NCBI RefSeq assembly: GCF_025211055.1
Contig: NZ_JAOARO010000072.1
Coordinates: 1 to 64,000, forward strand
DNA: 64,000 bases
Origin: Vallitalea sp.
GTDB taxonomy: Bacteria; Bacillota; Clostridia; Lachnospirales; Vallitaleaceae
Reading direction: 5' to 3'
Notes under the pieces: generated by a model
The model's database searches: none
The model's input: only the letters and a program-made list of their open reading frames with translations
What the model was told of the DNA's origin: nothing
Shown: one piece after another, positions 27,617-36,883 of the stretch
Numbering within the stretch: position 1 is the first letter of the stretch
How the letters are laid out: each line of letters begins with the position of its first letter
Made by a program: the position numbers and the translations under genes

Positions 27617-27903
27617 AAAAAGCCCTCACTTTCAAATAAATTACTATATTTTCTACTATTAATTATATCTTCTATCTCTGCATAAGATTTATTATTAGCA
27701 TTAATCATTAATACATTATTTGTTGCTATAGAGTTATGCATGTTATTACTAAAAATCTCATTATATAAACCTTTATATGAAGAACTTGAATAAATATATA
27801 TATCATGAGTTTTAGTAGTATCATTCCCATGAATTACTTTGTAGCCTCTTCCTATTAGATAATTTTCAATATTATCTAATCCATCTTGCACTAATATGAC
27901 CAT
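27613..27903 (-). CDS. YkuS/UPF0180 family small protein
   Basis: The start at 27903 gives 96 residues beginning MVILVQDGLDNIENYLIGRGYKV, the pattern of YkuS/UPF0180 proteins (V-x-x-x-L-x-N-I-x-x-x-L-x-x-x-G-Y-x-V). AGGAGG lies 7 bases upstream of this ATG. The longer frame from 27939 adds a hydrophobic segment (MVILLLLLGGV) encoded by the ribosome-site region itself, which is not credible. It has a possible weak Rossmann-like fold with no catalytic motif. Function is unknown; it overlaps the HAD gene start. Confidence 0.7.
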   Translation of the reverse strand: MVILVQDGLDNIENYLIGRGYKVIHGNDTTKTHDIYIYSSSSYKGLYNEIFSNNMHNSIATNNVLMINANNKSYAEIEDIINSRKYSNLFESEGFF

Positions 27904-27987
27904 TAGAACACCTCCTAGTAATAATAATAGTATTACCAAGAGTCGGTAAAATATAATATTAAAAATAAATATTGCTAATTGTTTTCC

Positions 27988-28485
27988 TTACTGATTAATT
28001 GCCTTTTCTATAGCTGACTTTTCTTCTTCTGAAAGAACTTTCTCACTTTTACCATCTTTTATTTCTTTTACATACATATAGCAACCTTCTCTACTATGCA
28101 TACAGTTAAATAACACCCCACTATCTATTTGATTCAATAATGCTATTACAAAACTTAATTGTCCACCCATATTATCAAAGGCATTATATTTCACAATAGC
28201 AACTTTTTCTATAGATTGTCTAACATGTTTTTCTAGTTCTCTAATATCAAATTTTTGTTTGTGAAGAGTATCTTTGAGTCCCTCAATATCTTTAATATTA
28301 TTTTGCAATACATCTTCAATATTAAAATCTTCCTTAGAGTTCATGAATTGATAATATTTATTTTTCCATTTCTTTATTCTAATGGAATTAATAATCAATA
28401 GTATCAACATCAATAATGTTATACCAATTAACGATAATACTATTAACTCAACGTTATTAGAAATATAATAATTTAACATCTCCAT
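27988..28485 (-). CDS. DUF4446 family membrane-anchored protein
   Basis: 165 residues: one N-terminal transmembrane helix (about 14-36, VELIVLSLIGITLLMLILLI), a coiled-coil stretch (about 55-105), and a conserved block VAIVKYNAFDNMGGQLSFVIALLNQIDSGV typical of DUF4446. Such genes are regularly found next to parA/parB in Clostridia. The gene begins 6 bases after the parB stop, so it belongs to the par operon. A role in anchoring or tuning the partition system is possible, but I have no direct evidence for it. Confidence 0.85.
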   Translation of the reverse strand: MEMLNYYISNNVELIVLSLIGITLLMLILLIINSIRIKKWKNKYYQFMNSKEDFNIEDVLQNNIKDIEGLKDTLHKQKFDIRELEKHVRQSIEKVAIVKYNAFDNMGGQLSFVIALLNQIDSGVLFNCMHSREGCYMYVKEIKDGKSEKVLSEEEKSAIEKAINQ

Positions 28486-28491
28486 CTAAAA

Positions 28492-29373
28492 CTATCCTTC
28501 CTTGATTGAATTAATTAATTCAATTAATCTCTCTAACTCATCATCTGAGTAATACTCTATCTCTATTTTCCCTTTTTTCTTGCTTTTATGATTAATAGTA
28601 ACTTTTGTTCCAAGAATCTCTTTAAATCTTTCTTCTATATCTTTATATATAGCAGTTAAGGCTTCATCATTTCTTGATCCCTTTTTAGGAGTCTTAGGTT
28701 TTGTAATGCTCTTGATGAGTTTTTCTGTATCTCTAACACTTAGTTTTTCATCAAATACTTTGTTTGCAATATTATATTGAATCTCACTATCTTTTATTGC
28801 TAATAATGTTCTTGCATGTCCACTAGAGATCATTTCATCAACTATCATCCTCTGAACTCTTTCATCCAGATTCAATAATCTCATGGAATTTGCTATTGCC
28901 GATCGGCTTTTAGCTACCTTCTCAGCAACATCATCCTGTTTTAACTTAAAATCATTTATAAGTTTCTGATATGCAAACGCTTCTTCTATAGGATTAAGAT
29001 TCTCTCTCTGTATATTTTCTATAAGTGATACTTCTAGTTTCTCTCTAGGTGTATAACCTTTTATAATTACTGGTACTTCCTTCAATCCAGCTAATTTTGC
29101 AGCCCGCCATCTTCTTTCACCAGCTACTATTTCATAGAATTTGTTCTTTTTTATAACTATCAACGGCTGAATAACTCCATATTGTTTTATGGAGTCTGAT
29201 AACTCTTGTAACTGATCTTCATCAAACTTTTTTCGTGGTTGCTCTTTATTAGGACCAACTTCATTAACATTTATCTTAACTATACCTTTACTTTTATCAG
29301 TGATTTCTTGTTCAAGATCATCTGTAATAAGAGCAGATAGACCTTTTCCTAACCCTCTTTTTACGGCAGCCAT
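28492..29373 (-). CDS. parB: Chromosome-partitioning protein ParB/Spo0J
   Basis: 293 residues. N-terminal ParB/Srx CTPase domain with VGPNKEQPRK, IQPLIVIKK and GERRWRAAKLAG (the CTP-binding box), followed by ENIQRENLNPIEEA and the helix-turn-helix LKQDDVAEKVAKSRSAIANSMRLL, and a C-terminal dimerisation region. It loads on parS and slides as a CTP-dependent clamp, recruiting SMC. A perfect parS site lies about 700 bases upstream of parA. It is 2 bases from the parA stop codon, in the same operon. Distinguished from the second ParB-like gene (noc, 37019) by position beside parA. Confidence 0.95.
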   Translation of the reverse strand: MAAVKRGLGKGLSALITDDLEQEITDKSKGIVKINVNEVGPNKEQPRKKFDEDQLQELSDSIKQYGVIQPLIVIKKNKFYEIVAGERRWRAAKLAGLKEVPVIIKGYTPREKLEVSLIENIQRENLNPIEEAFAYQKLINDFKLKQDDVAEKVAKSRSAIANSMRLLNLDERVQRMIVDEMISSGHARTLLAIKDSEIQYNIANKVFDEKLSVRDTEKLIKSITKPKTPKKGSRNDEALTAIYKDIEERFKEILGTKVTINHKSKKKGKIEIEYYSDDELERLIELINSIKEG

Positions 29374-29375
29374 TT

Positions 29376-30146
29376 CTAAACATCCTTCCTATTTATCACT
29401 TCATCTGCTAATAACCTATAACTTTCCGCACCTTTTGAATTAGAATCATATAGATTAATCGGTACTCCATGACTTGGTGCTTCTCCCAATCTAACATTTC
29501 TTGGTATTATTGTTTTATAGATATTTGTCCTCTTCAACTCTTTTTTAACTTCATCTACTACCTGCATAGACAAATTAGTCCTAGCATCATACATTGTAAA
29601 TACTACTCCTTCAATCTCTAGATTAGGATTTAATCTCTTCTTGACTAAGTTAATCGTGTACATAAGCTGAGATAATCCCTCTAAAGCAAAAAATTCACAC
29701 TGTATAGGTACTAAAACTGTATCCGCTGTAGTCAAAGCATTAACTGTCAAAGTGCTTAATGATGGTGGACAATCAATAATTATGTAATCATACTTATCTC
29801 TTACTTGATCAATTTGCTTTTTTAATATAAAACTATTATCATCCATTCCAATCAACTCTATCTCTGCACCAGCCAAATCAACATCAGCAGGCATAAGGGA
29901 TATATTCTTAAATACATTTTTAATTATACATTTTTTCAATGGTGCTTGTCCTAAAAGCAACTCATATGTAGTATTCTTTAACTTCCTCTTATCTATTCCT
30001 AAACCTCTAGTAGTATTTCCTTGCGGATCAATATCTAGAGTAAGTACTTTTTTCCCCTTTTCAGCTAAGCAAGAAGATAAATTCACAGATGTAGTTGTTT
30101 TACCAACACCACCTTTTTGGTTAGCTACGGCTATTATTCTTCCCAT
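29376..30146 (-). CDS. parA: Chromosome-partitioning ATPase ParA/Soj
   Basis: 256 residues with the deviant Walker A motif KGGVGKTTTSVNL (signature lysine at residue 11), switch I and II regions ending in DYIIIDCPPSLSTLTVNAL, and the DNA-binding C-terminal part with PRNVRLGEAPSHG. It dimerises on ATP and DNA to position ParB-parS complexes; in Bacillus Soj also regulates DnaA. First gene of the par operon, with the promoter in the repeat-rich region upstream (30147-31063). Confidence 0.96.
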   Translation of the reverse strand: MGRIIAVANQKGGVGKTTTSVNLSSCLAEKGKKVLTLDIDPQGNTTRGLGIDKRKLKNTTYELLLGQAPLKKCIIKNVFKNISLMPADVDLAGAEIELIGMDDNSFILKKQIDQVRDKYDYIIIDCPPSLSTLTVNALTTADTVLVPIQCEFFALEGLSQLMYTINLVKKRLNPNLEIEGVVFTMYDARTNLSMQVVDEVKKELKRTNIYKTIIPRNVRLGEAPSHGVPINLYDSNSKGAESYRLLADEVINRKDV

Positions 30147-30424
30147 TATTATTCCCTTCTTTCGGATATCGTTTTATTAATTATATCACAATAGGTTTTT
30201 TAAATCTATTTTTTTAGGTAGATTTAGTTAAAAATTGGATATTGGTATAGGCATTATAATGGGTTGTAAGTTGGATGAGTAAATTTTGGTGAATCATCTA
30301 GTAATACAGTACAAGTTTTAATAAGTTATTTTATTGATTAAAAGTGGTATTAGGATATTAGATTATTGGTTTATTAGGATATTAGTTGGTAGTAGTAAGT
30401 TTATTAATAGTGAATTAGATTAGG

Positions 30425-30511
30425 AGCTACAGGGAAGTGAGCGTAGTGACAAATATTTAGTTTTACTTCTCCTTACTCCAAGGAACGGTCTTCGTAAAAC
30501 TAACTATTTAT
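30425..30511. repeat. Palindromic repeat, copy A (inverted relative to copy B)
   Basis: About 87 bases that are the reverse complement of most of copy B at 30708-30796, with a few differences. The inner hairpin arms are 30451-30466 and 30494-30509 (15 of 16 pairs). Together with copies B and C it fills the parA upstream region. Confidence 0.85.
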
Positions 30512-30566
30512 CACACTCATATACGTGTAATTGAATACATTTAGTTTGTTGTGTAATCTTATGAAT

Positions 30567-30582
30567 GTCTCACATGAAACAT
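30567..30582. promoter_or_regulatory. Degenerate parS-like site
   Basis: TGTCTCACATGAAACA agrees with the parS consensus TGTTTCACGTGAAACA at 14 of 16 positions; one mismatch breaks the central CACGTG. It may be a weak ParB site or a decayed one. Confidence 0.45.
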
Positions 30583-30678
30583 CCTGACATATCATTCTAC
30601 ATTTTTATCCTGCTATAATATAATATCAAATAAATCCTGTACTCATCTTGTCTAGTTTTCTCCCTAATAATCATGCTT

Positions 30679-30796
30679 ACTTAATCCCTCTACACTCAAA
30701 ACCCAAGTAATAAATAGTTAGTTTTACGAAGACCGTTCCTTGGAGTAAGGCGCAGTAAAACTAACTATTTATTACTACGCTCACTTCCCTGTAGCC
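30679..30796. repeat. Palindromic repeat, copy B, with flanking direct-repeat arm
   Basis: Contains a perfect 20-bp inverted repeat (arms 30708-30727 and 30755-30774, 27-base loop). Bases 30679-30728 recur as a direct repeat at 30901-30950 with one mismatch, and most of 30708-30796 recurs inverted as copy A. No coding frame is seen. Confidence 0.88.
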
Positions 30797-30813
30797 TCTA
30801 ATACCTATATCCA

Positions 30814-30829
30814 TGTTTCACGTGAAACA
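30814..30829. promoter_or_regulatory. parS: parS centromere site
   Basis: TGTTTCACGTGAAACA is a perfect 16-base palindrome identical to the widespread parS consensus. It is the ParB loading point, about 670 bases upstream of parA and about 15 kb from oriC, the normal location. It sits between palindromic repeat copies B and C. Confidence 0.93.
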
Positions 30830-30900
30830 TTTTTAATCTAACATAATAAACTACAATCTTTAACTTATCTTCCTCTGCTTCAATCCTTATTAACCAACTA

Positions 30901-30950
30901 ACTTAATCCCTCTACACCCAAAACCCAAGTAATAAATAGTTAGTTTTACG
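30901..30950. repeat. Direct repeat, copy C (half of copy B)
   Basis: 50 bases matching 30679-30728 with a single T/C difference; the second hairpin arm is missing, so this copy is truncated after the first arm. The remaining sequence to 31063 holds nothing I recognise. Confidence 0.85.
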
Positions 30951-31063
30951 TATAGCCCCTACTACTTATACCCTCCATTTCAGTCAAACAATAAAAAACC
31001 TACAGCCAAATTTATCAAACAATAAATTCAACAATAGGTTCCTAAAAAACAATACCATCCTAT

Positions 31064-32755
31064 TTACATCTGCTCAGGTGCCTTAATACCCAACAAGCAT
31101 AAAGCCTCCCTAATAACATCTCTAACAATACTAACAATCTCCAACCTAGCGTTTCTCAATTCCATATCATCAACTATAATAGGACAATTATGATAAAATC
31201 TATTAAATTCCTGTGCCAAATCGACAACATATCTAGAAATAAAAGATGGTTCTAATTTCTCAGCTGCATCAAATACTACACCTTGGAATCTCTGCAAAGT
31301 CTTAACCACATTAAAAGCTAAATCATCAGTTAATAAATCATAATTGATACTCTCACCTTTACTATCATATTCAGCTTTTCTCAATACACTAGAAGCCCTA
31401 GCATAAGTATATTGAACATAAGGTCCTGTTTCACCTTCAAAATTAAGAACCTTATCCCACGAGAAAACTACATCCTTAATTCTATTATTATACATATCAT
31501 TAAATAGAATAGCACCTATACCAACAATCTTAGCAACATTTTCCTTGTCCTTTAGATTAGGATTCTTCTCTTCAATAATTTGCTTAGTCTTTTCAATTGA
31601 CTCATTCAACAACTCTTCTAAATAAATCACTTTACCTTTTCTAGTTGATAATTTACCAGACTCCATACTAACTAAACCATAAGGAACATGAATCAACTTT
31701 TCATGCCAATCATATCCCATTTTGTCAATAACCTTGAACCACTGTGCAAAATGTAGATTTTGATCAAATGCTGTAACATATATACATTTTTCAAAATCAT
31801 ATGTTTTCTTTCTATAAACAGCAGCTGTAATATCTCTCGTTGCATATAGAGTACTACCATCTTTCTTAGTAATTAGACATGGTGGCATATTATCATCTTC
31901 TAATTCAACAATCTTAGCACCTTCACTAATCTTAATTAGTCCTTTATCATCTAATTCTTTTATAATAGCATCCATTTTGTCATTATAGAAACTTTCACCT
32001 GCATAAGAATCAAATTTTATATCTAACATACCATATATTTTGTTAAATTCTTTCAAACTAATATCTTTGAACCATTGCCATAGTGCTAAAGCTTCTTCAT
32101 CACCATTCTCCATCTTAGTAAACCAAGCTCTCGCATCATCATCAAGCTGAGGATTCTTCTCTGCCTCCTGGTGAAACTTTACATAAATATTAGTTAGCTC
32201 ATTAATACCATCTTTTTCAATTTTTTCTTTTGAACCCCATAATTTATATGCAACTATAAGCTTACCGAATTGTGTACCCCAATCGCCTAAGTGATTTATA
32301 CCTACACATTTATATCCTAGATGTTCATGAATATTATACAATGCATTACCAATTATAGTAGTTCTAAGATGTCCAATATGAAATGGTTTAGCTATATTAG
32401 GAGAAGAATAATCAAGTACAATAGTTTTTCCCTCACCATAATGCAGTTTACCATTTATAGCATCTCTATTACATATAACACTTTCTACATATTTTTTCTT
32501 GTTTACATAAAAATTGACATACGCACCTACAATTTTTATATTTGAAAAATAATCTGAAGAACCAATTTTTTCTCCAATATCATTAGCAATCATATTAGGT
32601 GCTTTCCTAAATATTTTAGCCAATTTGAAACAAGGAAAAGCAAAATCTCCCATCTGGGAATTAGATGGGATTTCAATTAATTCATCAATTTCATTCTCTG
32701 GAAGATCAGTAATAATATTAGACAACAACTCAACAATAACCTTTTTAAACTCCAT
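31064..32755 (-). CDS. argS: Arginyl-tRNA synthetase
   Basis: Class I synthetase of 563 residues. An N-terminal tRNA-recognition domain (about 1-110) precedes the catalytic core with the HIGH box (SPNIAKPFHIGHLRTT), KDGSTLYATRDITAA, and a C-terminal anticodon-binding domain ending ALCLLGIKAPEQM, the usual ArgS terminus. The KMSK region reads SGKLSTRKG. The start at 32755 follows AAAGGAAG; the in-frame ATG at 32773 overlaps that ribosome site. I see no T-box upstream. The gene is preceded on the same strand by the two-component operon and its terminator. Confidence 0.96.
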   Translation of the reverse strand: MEFKKVIVELLSNIITDLPENEIDELIEIPSNSQMGDFAFPCFKLAKIFRKAPNMIANDIGEKIGSSDYFSNIKIVGAYVNFYVNKKKYVESVICNRDAINGKLHYGEGKTIVLDYSSPNIAKPFHIGHLRTTIIGNALYNIHEHLGYKCVGINHLGDWGTQFGKLIVAYKLWGSKEKIEKDGINELTNIYVKFHQEAEKNPQLDDDARAWFTKMENGDEEALALWQWFKDISLKEFNKIYGMLDIKFDSYAGESFYNDKMDAIIKELDDKGLIKISEGAKIVELEDDNMPPCLITKKDGSTLYATRDITAAVYRKKTYDFEKCIYVTAFDQNLHFAQWFKVIDKMGYDWHEKLIHVPYGLVSMESGKLSTRKGKVIYLEELLNESIEKTKQIIEEKNPNLKDKENVAKIVGIGAILFNDMYNNRIKDVVFSWDKVLNFEGETGPYVQYTYARASSVLRKAEYDSKGESINYDLLTDDLAFNVVKTLQRFQGVVFDAAEKLEPSFISRYVVDLAQEFNRFYHNCPIIVDDMELRNARLEIVSIVRDVIREALCLLGIKAPEQM

Positions 32756-32858
32756 TATATAACTTCCTTTCATAAAAATATAATCAATAATAATCTATCA
32801 AAAATCCTATATCAATTTCATTAATTTATTAAAACAAAATAAATATTAATTATTAAAA

Positions 32859-32883
32859 ACTCTCGTCCACCGAAGACGAGAGT
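32859..32883 (-). terminator. Terminator of the degS/degU-like operon
   Basis: ACTCTCGTC / GACGAGAGT 9-bp stem with a 7-base loop and TTTTT on the minus-strand exit, between the response regulator (stop at 33024) and argS. Confidence 0.85.
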
Positions 32884-33023
32884 ACAATAAGTGAATTATA
32901 AAAATTATACATTAAATAAAGCTATTTGTCTAGTATTAAGGTTCATTAACTTAATCAACAACTGATATCAGATTACTCCTCAATCTATCAAAAGTACATA
33001 TATAACAAATTGATAAATATTGA

Positions 33024-33674
33024 TTAAAAAATATCTACTATATTATTTTTAATTGCATAAACTGCAGCTTGTGTTCTATCTGATACATTGATTTTTTTAA
33101 AAATATTTGATACGTGATTTTTTACAGTCTTTTCACTAATACATAGGTTATGTGCAATTTCTTTATTTAACATGCCTTCAGTGATAAGTTTCAAAACCTC
33201 AATTTCCCTTTTAGTTAACTTATTGAACCCTACTTCTTTTTCTTCTCTAGTATTATTCATTCTCTTAAATAATAAAGATGCCATATTGGGTTGTATATAA
33301 GACTCCCCATTATATATCGTTCTGATAGCTTTAATTAAAACATCTGATTCAGAATCTTTTAGTACATATCCTTGAACACCAATTTCAAATGCTTTGTAAA
33401 GATATTCTACTTCATTATGAATAGTTAATATTAAAGTTTTGGTTGGAATATTATTTTCGTTAAGGTATTTTATGACCTCTAATCCATTCATACGAGGCAT
33501 ATTAATATCAAGCAATACAACATCAGGATTGCCCTCTATGATCTTTTGAATTGCCTCTGAACCATCCCCAGCTTGATCAATGACATCTATATCATCTTCT
33601 AGCTCAATTAATTGTTTAAGACCCTCTCTAACCATTGAATGGTCGTCTGCGATAAGTATTTTAATGTTATTCAT
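33024..33674 (-). CDS. NarL/DegU-type response regulator
   Basis: 216 residues: receiver domain (about 1-120) with the acidic pair DDH, phosphoacceptor in DVVLLDINMPRMNG, T/S position in KTLILTIH, K in VLKDSES, and a C-terminal LuxR helix-turn-helix (NKLTKREIEVLKLITEGMLNKEIA and ISEKTVKNHVSNIFKKINV). It overlaps the kinase gene start by 8 bases, implying tight co-translation. The pair resembles DegS-DegU by the kinase N-terminus and by length, so targets could include exoenzymes or motility, but this is inference. Confidence 0.9.
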   Translation of the reverse strand: MNNIKILIADDHSMVREGLKQLIELEDDIDVIDQAGDGSEAIQKIIEGNPDVVLLDINMPRMNGLEVIKYLNENNIPTKTLILTIHNEVEYLYKAFEIGVQGYVLKDSESDVLIKAIRTIYNGESYIQPNMASLLFKRMNNTREEKEVGFNKLTKREIEVLKLITEGMLNKEIAHNLCISEKTVKNHVSNIFKKINVSDRTQAAVYAIKNNIVDIF

Positions 33675-34833
33675 TAATATCCTCCTTGCTTTCCAAAATA
33701 GGTATCTTTACATAGATTGTTGTACCCATTCCCCTTTCAGATTTTAACTTATATTCACCCATTAATAAGTTAGTTCTTTCTCTCATCATAGTAATACCAA
33801 ACCCTCTATTATTTTCCATGTTAAGTTTTACATTATTTATATCAAAGCCATCACCATCATCGTCTATTATTAACTCAATAAATTCCGAATTATAGTTAAG
33901 CTCAATATTTACATTATCAGCATTAGAATGCTTTTTTGCATTATTAATTGCCTCTTGAACAATTCTATATAAAGTTAAAGAAATAATAGAATTAACATTA
34001 TCTTCCCCGTTCATAACATGTAAGGTTATATCATAATTGACTTCATTTCTAATTTTATCTATATATCTCTCTAAAGTAGGAACTAAACCAAGATCATCTA
34101 ACGCCATTGGCCTAAGATTATAGATCATCCTTCTAGTTTCATCAATAGTTGTCCTTATAATAGATTTGAGAGACTGTAATTCTAATCTAGTTCTATCAAT
34201 ATCCTTATCTAATAATTTAATGCATAGTTCAGTCTTAAGAATAAGATTAGATAGGTTCTGAGATGGTCCATCGTGCATTTCTCTAGAAATTCTTAATCTT
34301 TCCTCTTCCTGAGCTTTTATAACTTTTAATCCCCATATTTCTTTTGTATACATATTGTTAACTTCACTATTGATTTCATTAAGTTCACCAGATAAAATAT
34401 CATATGCAAAATCTAAATTATTACTTACATAATCAGATTTTTCAGCTATTTGCCGAATAGTCTTAAGCTGATTTTCTAAATTATCTCTCTTATGCACTAT
34501 TTCCATTTCTTTTTCATATTCAAGTATAAGTCTATTTTTAATATCTTCTATTTCTTTTTGGACTAACTTTATTTCATCATCAGTATATAAATTACGATTT
34601 TTGTTAATAACTGATAATTTTGTTTGGCTAAGATTTACCTTTTTCTCTAACGTTTCTACATTATTTATAATATCGTTAGCTTCATCTTTTAGAATTGTAA
34701 ATTTATCTTCTATTTCTACATATCTCTTTTTAATGAAAGAACTTATTTCATAAATCTCTCTATTTCTCTCTTTTATAATTTCTTTTGTATCATTAATTAT
34801 GGTTTCCAATTTTTCCATTACATTTTTATACAT
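33667..34833 (-). CDS. DegS-like cytosolic sensor histidine kinase
   Basis: About 388 residues without membrane segments. The first 180 are mostly coiled coil, as in the DegS sensor region. The HisKA_3 phosphoacceptor box is EERLRISREMHDGPSQNLSNL (H in REMHDGP), and the ATPase has the N box in NNAKKHSN, G1 in IDDDGDGFD and G2 in NRGFGITMMRER. AGGTG 8 bases upstream fixes the ATG at 34833 over the TTG at 34854. It should phosphorylate the adjacent response regulator. The signal is unknown. Confidence 0.88.
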   Translation of the reverse strand: MYKNVMEKLETIINDTKEIIKERNREIYEISSFIKKRYVEIEDKFTILKDEANDIINNVETLEKKVNLSQTKLSVINKNRNLYTDDEIKLVQKEIEDIKNRLILEYEKEMEIVHKRDNLENQLKTIRQIAEKSDYVSNNLDFAYDILSGELNEINSEVNNMYTKEIWGLKVIKAQEEERLRISREMHDGPSQNLSNLILKTELCIKLLDKDIDRTRLELQSLKSIIRTTIDETRRMIYNLRPMALDDLGLVPTLERYIDKIRNEVNYDITLHVMNGEDNVNSIISLTLYRIVQEAINNAKKHSNADNVNIELNYNSEFIELIIDDDGDGFDINNVKLNMENNRGFGITMMRERTNLLMGEYKLKSERGMGTTIYVKIPILESKEDINE

Positions 34834-35226
34834 TTTTTTAGCACCTACTGACAAAATATAACCTAAACTTTTAGTTATATTATTATATCATTAAAGTATA
34901 TTATAATACAAGCAAATTACGTATATTAGTACTATCTTAGCAGGGAAAAAGTTCCAAAAAAAAAGTCCATAAAAACCAAATAAATTTAGTAATATTTTAC
35001 GTATTTCCACTCAAATATAGTATATAACATTTTTCTTTATTATATATTAATATATAATATTATTATATTCAGTATATTTATTGTAAAATTTAACAAACTA
35101 TTATGTTTTTATAAATTCTAAATAATTCTATTGAATTTTTTCCTAATTTGCTACATAATAGATAGTAGACATATTACCTATAAAATAATAATAAAAAAGT
35201 TCTATACTATATCTTATATAAATATG

Positions 35227-35235
35227 TGGTATAAT
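35227..35235 (+). promoter_or_regulatory. Extended -10 promoter of the alpha/beta hydrolase gene
   Basis: TG-G-TATAAT about 110 bases upstream of the GTG start. The rest of the divergent region 34834-35346 is AT-rich; I see no other structured element. Confidence 0.5.
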
Positions 35236-35346
35236 GAATTTGTTAAAAACACAATGGTAAAAATAGGAAGGTTAAATAACTAATATAAAATTATATTTTA
35301 AAATATACCTTTCCTATACTGCAAAATAATAGAAAGGAGAAAGCAA

Positions 35347-36288
35347 GTGAAAAAACATACAAAAAATCTATTTTACTTTTTAGTATCGTTAATTACAATC
35401 TCGTTAATAAATAAAATAATATTCATAACCTCTACTATTAGGAATAATCTATTCTCATGTAATAGTTATTATTATGGGTGGAAATTTGGTAAATTATTTT
35501 ATACTGTACAAGGAAAAGGAAAACCAATACTATTGATTCATGGTTTATATATGGGAAGTTCAGACTATGAATTCAGAAAAATAGTTAAAAACCTATCATC
35601 AAATCATACTGTTTATACAATAGATTTAATTGGTTATGGTAGATCCGACAAACCTAAAATTACGTATACCGCTTTTTTATATGTTCAATTGATATCTGAT
35701 TTCATTAATGAAGTCATAAAAGAAAAAACAGATGTGATTGCTTCTTCTTCTAGTTCATCATTTGTTACTATGGCTTGTTATCAAAATCCAGATATATTTG
35801 ACAAATTATTATTCATTAACCCAGCCAGTATAGCCTCACTACAAAAGAATCCTAATAAAAAGGATAAACTTTTGAAATATTTATTAGAAACACCTATATT
35901 AGGAACAACAATATATAATATTGCTTGCTCAAAATATATCTTAAGAACTAACCTTAGGAATAGATTATATTACAATAAAAAATTAGTAAGAAAAAAATAT
36001 ATAACAATATACCATGAAGCTTCACATCTTCAAGGGGCAAATAACAAATTTTTATATGCCTCTAAATGTTGCAAATATTTAAATGTCTCCATTAATAATG
36101 CAGTAGAAAACATTAACAATAGTATTTATATATTAATTGGGGATAATGACAAATCTGAAGATATTATCAACAGCTATTTAACTCTAAATCCAGCAATAGA
36201 ATATTCATATGTACATGATACAAAACTATTACCTCATTTAGAAAAGCCTGCTGATATAATAGACATTTGTAATATTTATTTTAATTAA
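35347..36288 (+). CDS. Membrane-anchored alpha/beta hydrolase with atypical nucleophile elbow
   Basis: 313 residues. One hydrophobic segment near residues 8-28 probably anchors it in the membrane. The hydrolase fold starts with LLIHGLYMGSSDYE (oxyanion HG) and VYTIDLIGYGRSDKP. The nucleophile elbow, normally G-x-S-x-G, reads I-A-S-S-S-S-S-S-F-V (residues 133-138), so both glycines are serine; a serine at about 135 could still act. Candidate catalytic acid and histidine lie in YILIGDNDKSED and LPHLEKP. A GTG start follows AAAGGAG at 7 bases. It is monocistronic, with a shared terminator to the GNAT gene. Substrate unknown; whether it is active is open. Confidence 0.75.
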   Translation: MKKHTKNLFYFLVSLITISLINKIIFITSTIRNNLFSCNSYYYGWKFGKLFYTVQGKGKPILLIHGLYMGSSDYEFRKIVKNLSSNHTVYTIDLIGYGRSDKPKITYTAFLYVQLISDFINEVIKEKTDVIASSSSSSFVTMACYQNPDIFDKLLFINPASIASLQKNPNKKDKLLKYLLETPILGTTIYNIACSKYILRTNLRNRLYYNKKLVRKKYITIYHEASHLQGANNKFLYASKCCKYLNVSINNAVENINNSIYILIGDNDKSEDIINSYLTLNPAIEYSYVHDTKLLPHLEKPADIIDICNIYFN

Positions 36289-36338
36289 TAGCTTAATAAC
36301 CTTATAAAAAAATTATTGAATATTAATCTAAATATATT

Positions 36339-36370
36339 AAGTGCCTCCTTATCTGATTAAGGAAGCACTT
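36339..36370. terminator. Bidirectional terminator between hydrolase and GNAT genes
   Basis: Stem of AAGTGC-CTCCTTA with TAAGGAA-GCACTT followed by TTTTT, between convergent genes. Confidence 0.85.
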
Positions 36371-36386
36371 TTTAATATAAAAATAT

Positions 36387-36839
36387 TTACAGGTTACATT
36401 TTCTCATCATTTTACCTTTTTCAAGTCGCATATTAATGTGGTCAATATCAGCTTCTTGATAAACTTCTCCGCATCCTTTGAAGCCAATCTTTTCATAAAA
36501 ATTAACTGCTGATAATTGAGAGTGTACTTCTACAAATTCAGCACCTAGATCAAAGGCTTTATGGAGCAGCATTCTAACTACTAGGTCTCCATAATAGTTA
36601 CCTCTTTTTTCTTTTAGTACAGCAATTCTACCTATAAGATAAAGATTATCTTTTATAGTCATTCTGCCTGTCCCTACAGGGTTTTTATCTTCAAATACAA
36701 CTACATGTATAGCTTCTTTATCTTCGCCATCAAAAACTATATTATAATCAATATTCTGCTCATTAACAAAAACCTTGTCCCTAACAAAAAAAGCATCTTC
36801 AATATTTTTATCACCATTAATATATATAGCATTAATCAT
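36387..36839 (-). CDS. GNAT family N-acetyltransferase
   Basis: About 150 residues. The order VFVNEQNIDYNIVFDGEDKEAIHVVVFED, VGTGRMTIKDN, IGRIAVLKEKRGNYYGDLVVRMLL (acetyl-CoA loop), then VEVHSQLSAVNFYEKIGFKGCGEVYQE is that of ElaA/YjcF-type GNAT enzymes. The R-x-x-G-x-G/A loop reads KRGNYYGD. The ATG at 36839 is used; the frame could start at the GTG at 36848, but that is almost inside the ribosome site. Substrate unknown, probably a small metabolite. Confidence 0.85.
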   Translation of the reverse strand: MINAIYINGDKNIEDAFFVRDKVFVNEQNIDYNIVFDGEDKEAIHVVVFEDKNPVGTGRMTIKDNLYLIGRIAVLKEKRGNYYGDLVVRMLLHKAFDLGAEFVEVHSQLSAVNFYEKIGFKGCGEVYQEADIDHINMRLEKGKMMRKCNL

Positions 36840-36883
36840 GAGTAACACTACCTTCCATTACAAAATATTTACACATAGGAAAA

